7,939 bases of DNA from Microcaldota archaeon (GTDB lineage: Archaea; Micrarchaeota; Micrarchaeia; Anstonellales; VGKX01): positions 1 to 7,939 of the forward strand of contig JAKALW010000048.1 in NCBI GenBank assembly GCA_021823945.1, read 5' to 3'. A model generated the notes under the pieces. That model saw only the letters and a list, made by a program, of their open reading frames with translations, was not told the origin of the DNA and did no database searches. A program made the translations under genes and the position numbers. Shown one piece after another: positions 1 to 6,153 of this stretch; position 1 is the first letter of the stretch, and every line of letters begins with the position of its first letter.

Positions 1-248
1 TGCATTTCCCTCCGGTGGGCTACTCGAAAACCCTCCTTGCGATAGCGGAAAACTACCCAAAGCTCATGGCGGCTGGCAACTACAAGGCGCTGTCAGGTGA
101 ACTTGTAAACACAGAGAACTGGATTGCGGGAAGCCGCCAGTACATACGCGACAGCATAGAACTATTCAACACGAAAATCGGCTCATTCCCCTATTTCCTC
201 TATGCGCCGCTTGCAGGGCTCAAGCCCCTGGCTTACGAGTCAAAGTAA
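1..248 (+). CDS. lemA: LemA family protein, C-terminal part (5' end outside window)
   Basis: This is the last ~82 codons of a rightward gene, in frame from base 3 and ending at TAA 246-248. The reading frame is open to the window edge, so the internal GTG at 15 is not the start. The peptide matches the conserved C-terminal half of LemA proteins: an 'AENYPKL' helix, then 'LVNTENWIAGSRQYI' (family pattern L..TEN.IA..R..Y), then 'FNTKIGSFP' and a closing 'LAGLKPLAYE' (family pattern FGFKP..YFE). LemA proteins are usually about 180-200 residues: an N-terminal membrane segment followed by a long helical bundle outside the membrane. Their biochemical role is poorly defined. The membrane segment would lie upstream and cannot be seen here. 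The gene converges on the leftward pilus-type cluster, so it is not in that operon. Family assignment is firm; function is not. Confidence 0.85.
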   Translation, partial: HFPPVGYSKTLLAIAENYPKLMAAGNYKALSGELVNTENWIAGSRQYIRDSIELFNTKIGSFPYFLYAPLAGLKPLAYESK

Positions 249-390
249 GAACAACAAGAGACAGGAATGGCAAGAGCTTCCTTTTGCAAGCACGCGAAAC
301 ATTTGCCCTCGGCATAAGCCATGCTTTCACATGCAAAACATTTATCCTTAGACTAAGCTAGCCAGGGGAAAGCCAATCCATCCTGTTTTC
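249..390. other. Convergent intergenic region with an imperfect direct repeat
   Basis: This stretch separates the lemA stop from the end of the leftward GspF-like gene. It holds two copies of an approximately 15-base element, at 290-304 and 329-343, matching at about 12 of 15 positions and offset by 39 bases. Read leftward in one frame, both copies spell Lys-Cys-Phe-Ala-Cys. That frame is open from just after a TAG near 355 to a TAA at 233-235, but its only ATG (322) lies after the first CxxC. A short inverted element, CTTAGACTAAG, lies at about 347-357. No clear T-run terminator is visible for either converging gene. Confidence 0.4.
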
Positions 391-1353
391 TCACACTGCA
401 AACTTGAAGAGGAACTCGAGCAGTATGAATTTCGAGAACACGAACGAGGCGAGCACGCCAATTACCAAAAATGGCGCATACCTGAGCCCGAAAGTCGCGC
501 TTCCCTCCCGCGCAACACCAATCAGCATGCCTGCTGCAACAGCGGTGATTGCCAGTGCTATGATGCACAGGTTGTACAAAAAGTCGTATTCTATTGGCGG
601 CGAAAGCCCGGCGCTTGCAGGCATGTTGCCCGCCACCTGAACGAATTTCAATGCCACTGAGAACAGAAGTGGCATGGACACGAGAAGCGTGAATACAATG
701 AAGAGCAGGTAGACATTGACGCCTGTCACGAGTTTTGAGCGCAGTTTTTGCGATTCCCTCAGCTCGTTTGCGATGTTCTCAAGCATGAGCGGCACGTTGC
801 CGCCCGAAATCGAGCTTGTGGCGAATATTGAGAGGGACCTTTCAAGGGTCTCGGAGTCAAAAGCCGAGCTGATTTCAATTATTGAATCTGAAAATGACAC
901 TGAGCCAAGCGACTTCGACATAGAGTAGTTGATTTCAGCGGACAATGGCTCGAAATCGTCCCGCGCGCAGGCTTTGAGGGCATTTGGCCCGGCAAGGCCG
1001 CTCCTGATGTATGACGCGAGCAAAAGCAGGAAGTCAGGCAGGTTGCGCTCGACTTTCTCGCGCCTTGCGGCTATCTTGAAATACACGTCAAGATACGTGC
1101 CAAGCGCGCCAAGCACGCCGCACGCCAGGAACAAGATTGCCGAGAATGCCGACCATATGCCAAACCCGAATGCCACGGGCAGCGCGTAACCAATCACTCC
1201 AAGGGAAATGAAATTGAGAAGCAGCATCCCAAGATATGCCCTGGGCTCTGTCTTCATGCCTGCATGGCGCAGGAATTTCTTTGCCCATGGCACGAATGGG
1301 CTTTCCGGGAAAAGGCAGCCAGCCCTGTAAAAAACATTAGTCATGAATTCCAT
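391..1353 (-). CDS. GspF/TadC-like membrane platform protein (second of a tandem pair)
   Basis: This is an integral membrane protein of the type II secretion F (T2SSF) family, the platform on which GspE/TadA-type ATPases drive assembly of type IV pilus-like filaments. Counting from ATG 1353 it has 320 residues. Hydrophobic segments lie near 40-61, 66-90, 212-235, 258-280 and 292-318. Between the second and third is a cytoplasmic helical domain of T2SSF type, about residues 100-205, containing 'NLPDFLLLLASYIRSG' and 'SGGNVPLMLENIANEL'. The start is uncertain. The frame opens at TTG 1386, which has no well-spaced ribosome site. GTG 1362 has AGGGA four bases upstream, and ATG 1353 and ATG 1344 follow. 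It is third in the leftward cluster, 65 bases after its paralogue, and probably shares the ATPase transcript. The family is clear; which filament or secretion system it serves is not. Confidence 0.85.
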   Translation of the reverse strand: MEFMTNVFYRAGCLFPESPFVPWAKKFLRHAGMKTEPRAYLGMLLLNFISLGVIGYALPVAFGFGIWSAFSAILFLACGVLGALGTYLDVYFKIAARREKVERNLPDFLLLLASYIRSGLAGPNALKACARDDFEPLSAEINYSMSKSLGSVSFSDSIIEISSAFDSETLERSLSIFATSSISGGNVPLMLENIANELRESQKLRSKLVTGVNVYLLFIVFTLLVSMPLLFSVALKFVQVAGNMPASAGLSPPIEYDFLYNLCIIALAITAVAAGMLIGVAREGSATFGLRYAPFLVIGVLASFVFSKFILLEFLFKFAV

Positions 1354-1451
1354 CAAAATCACAAATTCCCTGGCATACCTATTCAATCCTGCAATAACAA
1401 TTGTTTTTCATATTCCTGCAATTTCCAAGCCTAGTTGCCTTTGATTCATTC

Positions 1452-2333
1452 CTACATGTGTATGTACGGCCGCCTCAGTTTCAGGTAATTCACAAGTATA
1501 ATCTGGAAAACAAACGACACCGCGAACATCAGCACAAGGGCTGTTTTTGACACTGCCATCGTCCCGATTGTCCCAAGCAGGACCATCATTATCAGGGCAA
1601 TGGAGGGCAATGCGATTGCGGCAACTAGATAAACAAGCACCCACAGGTTCATTTCCTGCAGATATGTTGTTATCCTTTCCGACTGGTGGCTTCTCAGCGA
1701 ACTCACAATGCCCAAAAGCGCAGTCTGGAGGCTGCCGCCAGATTTCATGACAGCCGTCATCTGCCACACGGCGCGCTTGAGATATTCGCTTTTGCTCCTC
1801 TGCGCCATGCGCATCAAAGCCTCATCCTCGCCAATGCCAGAGGATATCTCCCTGATGGCGGTGCCGAATTCCTCTGAAACAGGCCCATAGCCGCTTCGCG
1901 ATATGTTGAGCATGGCGTCGTACAGCCCTACGCCGCCTGAAATCTGGACGCTCAGGTCCTTCAATGCATAGACAAGCTCCTTGTCTGTCTTGTCCCTGTT
2001 GTCCCCGGCCTCAAGCCCGGGAAGCGCGATGTAAAAGCCGAACGTCAGGGCAAAAGCCGCAACAGCGGGCAAAAGCGAGCCTGCTGCCGCCACTGCGCCC
2101 TGCCCAACTCCGCCCGAGGCAATGTAAGTGGCCATGAATATGGCAATGCCCGCAATTGCCGAATCAAGAAGCGAAACAATTGCATAGTTGACCGGGCTTG
2201 TTTTCCAGCCAAGATGCGCAAAATCATCTTTCAGGAAGTCAAAGGCCCGCCTTATGGGGCTCAGCGCGAAAGCCAGCTTGGCGGCAAGCGCGTTTTGCGC
2301 GCTGAAAAAAGGGATTGGCGGAGCAGAGGGCAC
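1452..2333 (-). CDS. GspF/TadC-like membrane platform protein (first of a tandem pair)
   Basis: This is the second T2SSF-family protein of the cluster, 293 residues from GTG 2333. Hydrophobic segments lie near 50-71, 80-104, 229-255 and 262-282. The helical T2SSF domain between them, about 115-225, includes 'ELVYALKDLSVQISGGVGLYDAM' in outline and 'VMKSGGSLQTALLGIVSSL', the conserved glycine-rich turn of the family. A TTG at 2351 would add six residues, but GTG 2333 is preferred: AGGTGA (2346-2341) sits seven bases upstream, and its TGA is the stop codon of the ATPase gene. That arrangement implies translational coupling with the ATPase. With the downstream paralogue it forms a split pair like bacterial TadB/TadC; the two could make a heteromeric platform (inference). 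The protein ends in a short basic tail, with stop TAG at 1454-1452. Confidence 0.87.
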   Translation of the reverse strand: MPSAPPIPFFSAQNALAAKLAFALSPIRRAFDFLKDDFAHLGWKTSPVNYAIVSLLDSAIAGIAIFMATYIASGGVGQGAVAAAGSLLPAVAAFALTFGFYIALPGLEAGDNRDKTDKELVYALKDLSVQISGGVGLYDAMLNISRSGYGPVSEEFGTAIREISSGIGEDEALMRMAQRSKSEYLKRAVWQMTAVMKSGGSLQTALLGIVSSLRSHQSERITTYLQEMNLWVLVYLVAAIALPSIALIMMVLLGTIGTMAVSKTALVLMFAVSFVFQIILVNYLKLRRPYIHM

Positions 2334-2346
2334 TTGTGTTTCACCT
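2334..2346 (-). promoter_or_regulatory. Shine-Dalgarno AGGTGA overlapping the ATPase stop codon
   Basis: On the minus strand AGGTGA covers 2346-2341 and includes the ATPase stop codon TGA (2343-2341). GTG 2333 follows after seven bases. The match to the archaeal anti-Shine-Dalgarno sequence is good. It decides the start of the first GspF-like gene and suggests coupled translation. Confidence 0.6.
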
Positions 2347-4092
2347 GCCAAGCACTTTTGCCACTGTCGCGTTCTTGCCTATGGCGCGGTGCATTTCCTC
2401 TGGCGAGTCGTAATACCTTGACACGACTTCGCCCACCATGTCGACCGAGCGCACGTTCCTCTCGACCATCCAGTCAAGCATGTCTTTTTTGGCCGAAATG
2501 TCGCGTGCAAGTTCAGTGCTTGTCATGCCGGTGTGCAATGCGAGCTCCTCGAAAACGCGGGTTGATTCAGCGTATTTCTCGAACTTGTCAAGCCTTGGCC
2601 GCCACCTGTATATGTTATTCAGCGAAACCGAGTTTTCCGCGCCGGACATTACCTCTGAAATCTCATACGTCCTTCTCTTGCCTGTGGCCCTGTCCCTGTA
2701 CTGGACTACCGCCAGGTGCAGCGACTGGATTTCCATTGACGGCAGCGCGAATGGCGGGTTTGACAGGCGCCTTATTATCTGCGCCGCATTGTCAGCGTGG
2801 ATTGTGGCATAAACTGCGTGGCCCGTGTGCATTGCCTCGAAGAGGACTTCCGCCTCCCTGCGCTTCCTCACCTCGCCAAGGATTATCCTGTCGGGCCTCA
2901 TCCTAAGCGACGTTGTCAGGAGCTCAAGCATTCCCACGCCGCCCGCGCCTTCGGCGTTCGGGTTCCTTGTGGTGAGGGGCACCCAGTTCCATTTCAGGTG
3001 CTTTGGCAGGGACAGCTCGCGCGTGTCCTCAATAGTTATTGTCCTGCTTTTTGCGGGTATGAAATTCGCAAGCGTGTTGAGCATGCTCGTCTTCCCTGCG
3101 GCAGTGCCTCCGGCTACAAGTATGTTGAGCTCGTATTGCACGGCCTGCCACAGGAAAGCGGCCATCTCGGAAGAAATGGTTCCGAGCTTGGGGTCTATGA
3201 AATCCACAATGGACCATGGCTCGCGCGAGAATTTCCTGATTGTCAGCGTGTGTCCGCATGTGGATATCGGGAACATTGTTGCGGACACCCTGTCGCCGGT
3301 CTGCAGGTGGGCGTCCATGACCGGGTTCAGGACCGTGATGGTCCTTCCCGACCGCCTGCCAATCTGCGCTGCTACGTTGTATATGCTTGACTCGGAGCCG
3401 GGCATGATGTTGGTCTTGAGCCAGCCCCACCTCTTGTGGTAGACTGATATTGGGGAGCCGGAACCGTTAATGGCCACCTCTTCAAGTGCGTCGTCGGCAA
3501 GCAGGAACTCAATGTCCCCAAGCCCGTACATCATGTTGAGCAAATACGTGGCAAGTTGTTTTTTCGCATCGTCTTTGAGCCTTGGCAATTCGGAAAGCCT
3601 CTTTGCCGCGGCGGACGCGAAGCGTGAAAACAGTGCCTGGGACTTTATGGGGTCTGTGATGTCTTCATTGGAAACAGGAACAGCCTTTGCAAGCTCGTCC
3701 CGCACGTACTCCAGATAGCCAATCGTGTATGGCATAGGGGAAGGGTATGACAGGCTGTAGCAAATCGAGAATTCGCCTTTGGGCTCGACAATCTCCACAA
3801 GCGCGCTTATGTTTCCCGAAGCCACGCTGTATTCCTCAAGCACCTTGCCCGAATACGCCGACTTTTCGACAGGCTCGATTTTGGATTTGAGCCTGAGCAC
3901 AGGGGACGGGGACATAGCGCCGGGGTATTCTATTGTGAGTATCCCGCGCGTTGAAAGGATTTGCGCGATTTTTTCTACCTGCGCGTCATCAAGCGCTATG
4001 TATTTTGCGCATTGGGGCAAAGGCGACGCCATGTCGTCTTGCTCCTCAAGGAAAAAGCAGAGTTCGTCGATTTTCGTCTTTATCCATTGCAT
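2341..4092 (-). CDS. Type II/IV secretion system ATPase (GspE/TadA/PilT superfamily, archaeal type)
   Basis: This is a cytoplasmic hexameric motor ATPase that powers type IV pilus, archaellum-like or type II secretion assembly. From ATG 4092 it has 583 residues (the TTG 4101 frame gives 586; positions here use the longer count). Visible motifs: Walker A 'GGTAAGKTS' at 331-339, Asp box 'ITIEDTREL' at 355-363 with the Glu-Asp pair, Walker B 'RIILGEVR' at 405-412, and His box 'MHTGH' at 424-428 followed by 'YATIHAD'. The first ~150 residues are a less conserved N-terminal domain; the segment at about 175-300 is the usual domain preceding the motor. No four-Cys zinc motif is seen, unlike bacterial GspE. 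Walker A has Ala-Ala where Gly-Ser is common, and Walker B is followed by 'KRREAE' rather than G.EA; both still fit the consensus. ATG 4092 lies 28 bases from the TATA centre, consistent with a near-leaderless mRNA. The two GspF-like genes follow directly. Confidence 0.93.
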   Translation of the reverse strand: MQWIKTKIDELCFFLEEQDDMASPLPQCAKYIALDDAQVEKIAQILSTRGILTIEYPGAMSPSPVLRLKSKIEPVEKSAYSGKVLEEYSVASGNISALVEIVEPKGEFSICYSLSYPSPMPYTIGYLEYVRDELAKAVPVSNEDITDPIKSQALFSRFASAAAKRLSELPRLKDDAKKQLATYLLNMMYGLGDIEFLLADDALEEVAINGSGSPISVYHKRWGWLKTNIMPGSESSIYNVAAQIGRRSGRTITVLNPVMDAHLQTGDRVSATMFPISTCGHTLTIRKFSREPWSIVDFIDPKLGTISSEMAAFLWQAVQYELNILVAGGTAAGKTSMLNTLANFIPAKSRTITIEDTRELSLPKHLKWNWVPLTTRNPNAEGAGGVGMLELLTTSLRMRPDRIILGEVRKRREAEVLFEAMHTGHAVYATIHADNAAQIIRRLSNPPFALPSMEIQSLHLAVVQYRDRATGKRRTYEISEVMSGAENSVSLNNIYRWRPRLDKFEKYAESTRVFEELALHTGMTSTELARDISAKKDMLDWMVERNVRSVDMVGEVVSRYYDSPEEMHRAIGKNATVAKVLGR

Positions 4093-4115
4093 GGTTTTCA
4101 AATTGGCTTAGCCAC

Positions 4116-4124
4116 ATTATAAAT
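4116..4124 (-). promoter_or_regulatory. TATA box of the ATPase-GspF operon
   Basis: On the minus strand the sequence ATTTATAAT is centred near 4120. ATG 4092 lies 28 bases downstream, which predicts transcription starting within a few bases of the ATG and an mRNA with almost no leader. TTG 4101 is only 19 bases away, too close to be in the transcript. Confidence 0.65.
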
Positions 4125-4131
4125 CTATTGG

Positions 4132-4141
4132 GAAAAAAAAA
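4132..4141 (-). terminator. T9 terminator after the surface-protein gene
   Basis: The plus-strand A-run at 4133-4141 is nine Ts on the minus strand, about 70 bases beyond the surface-protein stop at 4211. A T-run alone is enough for intrinsic termination in archaea. It ends only about eight bases before the ATPase TATA box, so the two transcription units are likely insulated. Confidence 0.6.
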
Positions 4142-4210
4142 GACAGCGTGCCAGAAGAGGCAGCCTGACCTTTGCTAAGCCTCGTTATGGTTTGCCTAGG
4201 GACAAACTGG

Positions 4211-4993
4211 TTATTTGAATTTCCAGACAAGCAATCCGAATATGCCGAACAGCACCACCACAGCAATCAATGCTACTGCCTGGGACTGCCCGCCAGCGCT
4301 TTGGGCGGCGCTTTGCCCGGATGCCATGGCGTCCTGCGCTGTGGATGACAGTTTTTGCGCGGCATTTTCCGCCTGTGACGAATCAATCCCCAGTGTCTGG
4401 TTGCCGGCAAACAATGCAACTGTGGCGTTCGCGGAAATGTTCTCCGGAGCCTTTATCCCAAGGCCCGAAGCAATTGAGCCTATTGCGCCCGTTACATAAT
4501 CGAGCGGGCTTGCCTGGCTCTTTGTCAGGGTGGCGTTCACAAATATCTTTCCGTCCTGCGTGCCATTGGCGCTTGCGCGGGAGTATGCCTTCACGTTTTT
4601 TTGCAAAACCGAGTTGGGAGAGCATCCGCCAACTGCCACATCGCAATAAAGGGAAAATGAGATTGCTTTTTCCCTGCCGTTTCCAGAATCGAATGTTATG
4701 TTGGCGCTGTTTGACCAAACTGAGACGAAGACCTCGACTTTCTGGGAATTGAGGTTTTTCAAAGACTCGTTTGGAATTGCCCAGGATACGTTGATATTGT
4801 TCGCATACTCGTACCCTGGTATGACTGGCTGGCTTTCAAAATCAGAAGTGACTGATACAAGATTGCCTATTTTCCCGTAATCCACTGTGATTTCCTGGCT
4901 GGCGGCAGCTTGGGCGAAAACCTGGGTTTGCAGCACGAGCGCAGCAAGCGCAGCGGCCAGCAAAAGAGTCACGAAATGAGTTTTTTTTGCCAT
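4211..4993 (-). CDS. Secreted, C-terminally anchored surface protein of unknown family
   Basis: I do not recognise a family. From ATG 4993 the product is 260 residues. It starts with a Sec-type signal peptide: 'MAKK', a hydrophobic core at about 8-22, and a likely cleavage after 'QVFA' near residue 27. The body at about 34-200 looks rich in beta-strand and carries eight N-x-S/T sequons (Asn 68, 75, 98, 143, 153, 185, 189 and 198) and one Cys pair (117 and 124, 'LYCDVAVGGC'). A low-complexity Ala/Ser/Gln/Gly stretch at about 206-237 precedes a C-terminal membrane helix at 239-257 and the basic tail 'KFK'. The layout is that of an outward-facing, tail-anchored glycoprotein on a flexible stalk. 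ATG 4993 is preferred over TTG 5026 because GAGAGG lies seven bases upstream. It has its own TATA box and terminator. A role with the neighbouring pilus machine is only a guess from position. Confidence 0.8.
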   Translation of the reverse strand: MAKKTHFVTLLLAAALAALVLQTQVFAQAAASQEITVDYGKIGNLVSVTSDFESQPVIPGYEYANNINVSWAIPNESLKNLNSQKVEVFVSVWSNSANITFDSGNGREKAISFSLYCDVAVGGCSPNSVLQKNVKAYSRASANGTQDGKIFVNATLTKSQASPLDYVTGAIGSIASGLGIKAPENISANATVALFAGNQTLGIDSSQAENAAQKLSSTAQDAMASGQSAAQSAGGQSQAVALIAVVVLFGIFGLLVWKFK

Positions 4994-5000
4994 CGGTTGT

Positions 5001-5006
5001 CCTCTC
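5001..5006 (-). promoter_or_regulatory. Shine-Dalgarno site of the surface-protein gene
   Basis: The minus strand reads GAGAGG, then seven bases, then ATG 4993. It fixes the start at 4993, and not at TTG 5026 upstream of the site, and puts the Lys-Lys of the signal peptide right at the N-terminus. Confidence 0.65.
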
Positions 5007-5040
5007 AAACCACAAAAGACCCCCAACTTAACCTATCTTA

Positions 5041-5060
5041 AATTTATATCGCTTTCCACG
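5041..5060 (-). promoter_or_regulatory. TATA box and possible BRE of the surface-protein gene
   Basis: On the minus strand a purine-rich BRE-like GGAAAGCG precedes ATATAAATT (5049-5041). A start about 26 bases downstream (near 5019) would give a leader of roughly 26 bases that holds the GAGAGG site. The same AT-rich block, TTAAATTTATAT on the plus strand, might also serve the divergent regulator gene, but would leave it a leader of about 80 bases. Confidence 0.6.
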
Positions 5061-5155
5061 CGTTCCTGTGTGGGCATTTCCGCGGCCCTGGCGCGATTTA
5101 CCGCATTTTAGGCTGCTGAGAAACCTGATAAACCTTGCCGGCCATGATTCAAGGC

Positions 5156-6091
5156 ATGGACAGGGAGGCATTGCTTAAGACCGCAGCCGCCAGGCTTGGC
5201 CGCCTCGGCTTTGACGTGTTCTCAAGTTCGGAAATAGGCGGCTGCTTCGACATAGCGTGCAGGAAATCCGGCACGCTCTACTTGATAAAGGCGCTTTCAA
5301 ACATAGATTCGCTGGACAGCGCTTCCGCGCGCCAGCTTGAAACCGTGTCGCAGGTATTGGGCGCGACCTGCCTTGTGATTGGCGAGAGGTCGAAATCCTA
5401 CGTGCTTGAGGACGATGTAGCCTACGAGAGGCACGGCATTTTGGCGTGCACAGTTGGCACCATGGAATCCATAGTTGGCGGCGGTCAGGTCCTTGAGCGC
5501 AAGTTCAACAGGATGATGTCCAGGCTTGACGGCGAGTCGCTTAGGAAACTGCGGGAGAGCAGGGACCTGAGCATTTCAGAACTCGCACGGCTCAGTGGCA
5601 TTTCGGAGGACACGATTTACAGGTACGAGCATTCCCTCACGCTTGCCACTCCAAGAAACATTGGCCTGCTCGAATCAGCCCTTGGGACAGGCATAGAGAG
5701 GCTTGACGTGGTTCCAAAGCACGGGGCTGCGCCGGTCAAAGCCGCCCCCCCCGGCATGATATTCGACTTTGTCGGGTTCAGCTCTGTCAACACCGCGGGC
5801 CCCGCAGACCTCGTTGGCTCAAATGCCCGCGGGGCAAAAGCGCAAAAGGGCATTTGCGGCGGCAAAATGAACCTGGTGCTTGAGCGCGACCGGGACATCC
5901 GAACCCTTGAAAAGAAGTGCGCCCAGTTCGAGAGGCTGTCAGAGGCCATCTCGGCAAACCCGTTTTTCATAGTGCGGCGCGCTGCAAAATCCAGGATTGG
6001 CGCCATCCCCGCCCTCACCCATGAGGAAATAGCCAAGATAGGCTCCCCCGAGGAGCTTTTGCGCGCGCTTGGCGAGAAAAGGCGCAGGTAA
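5156..6091 (+). CDS. Archaeal HTH-type (Cro/C1) regulator with N-terminal nuclease-like domain
   Basis: This matches the archaeal family annotated as putative HTH-type transcriptional regulatory protein (HAMAP MF_00584 type), usually about 320 residues; here 311 from ATG 5156. The N-terminal domain, about 1-100, has 'GGCFDIACRKSG', 'LYLIKALSNIDSL' and 'CLVIGERSKS...YERHGI', the family's restriction-endonuclease-like fold. The XRE-type helix-turn-helix is at about 127-181 ('LRKLRESRDLSISELARLSG', then 'DTIYRYE'). After a Pro/Gly/Ala-rich linker, the C-terminal domain ends in 'IPALTHEEIAKIGSPEELL', also typical. In-frame starts upstream are TTG 5135 and ATG 5144; ATG 5156 fits the family N-terminus best, but no good ribosome site distinguishes them. 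A run of eight C at 5745-5752 lies in the linker without breaking the frame. It is divergent from the surface-protein gene; its target is unknown, and control of that shared region is inference. Confidence 0.88.
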   Translation: MDREALLKTAAARLGRLGFDVFSSSEIGGCFDIACRKSGTLYLIKALSNIDSLDSASARQLETVSQVLGATCLVIGERSKSYVLEDDVAYERHGILACTVGTMESIVGGGQVLERKFNRMMSRLDGESLRKLRESRDLSISELARLSGISEDTIYRYEHSLTLATPRNIGLLESALGTGIERLDVVPKHGAAPVKAAPPGMIFDFVGFSSVNTAGPADLVGSNARGAKAQKGICGGKMNLVLERDRDIRTLEKKCAQFERLSEAISANPFFIVRRAAKSRIGAIPALTHEEIAKIGSPEELLRALGEKRRR

Positions 6092-6119
6092 TTTTTTTGG
6101 CTCGCGCGCAAATTCGCGC
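6092..6119 (+). terminator. T7 terminator and GC hairpin after the regulator gene
   Basis: Seven Ts (6092-6098) follow the TAA directly, a plausible archaeal terminator. They are followed by a perfect five-pair GC inverted repeat, 6104-6108 with 6115-6119, around a six-base loop. The order is opposite to a bacterial hairpin-then-T terminator, so the hairpin may do something else or nothing. Confidence 0.5.
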
Positions 6120-6140
6120 AAACTTACAATAAGGATACAT

Positions 6141-6152
6141 TATTAATATTTA
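6141..6152 (+). promoter_or_regulatory. Probable TATA box of the DsbA-like gene
   Basis: The AT-rich TATTAATATTTA has typical archaeal TATA composition. A start about 26 bases on (near 6173) would give a leader of about 150 bases before GTG 6324. A weaker alternative, TATTATTTTAAA at 6204-6215, would still leave about 90 bases. Confidence 0.5.
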
Positions 6153-6153
6153 T

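Noticed and set aside
2214..2906. A 230-codon rightward frame across the ATPase and GspF-like gene junction
   Set aside because: It is antisense to two well-supported genes and rich in Arg, Pro, Ser and Cys with no recognisable domain.
2797..3442. Two long rightward frames of about 200 codons inside the ATPase gene
   Set aside because: They lie antisense to strongly conserved motor motifs, overlap each other, and have compositions unlike real proteins. They are shadows caused by codon bias.
5745..5752. Run of eight C as a possible frameshift in the regulator gene
   Set aside because: Typical family sequence continues in the same frame after the run, so there is no sign of a break; it remains a possible slippage or sequencing-error site.
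5617..6121. Leftward frames antisense to the regulator gene
   Set aside because: They oppose a gene with clear family similarity along its whole length.
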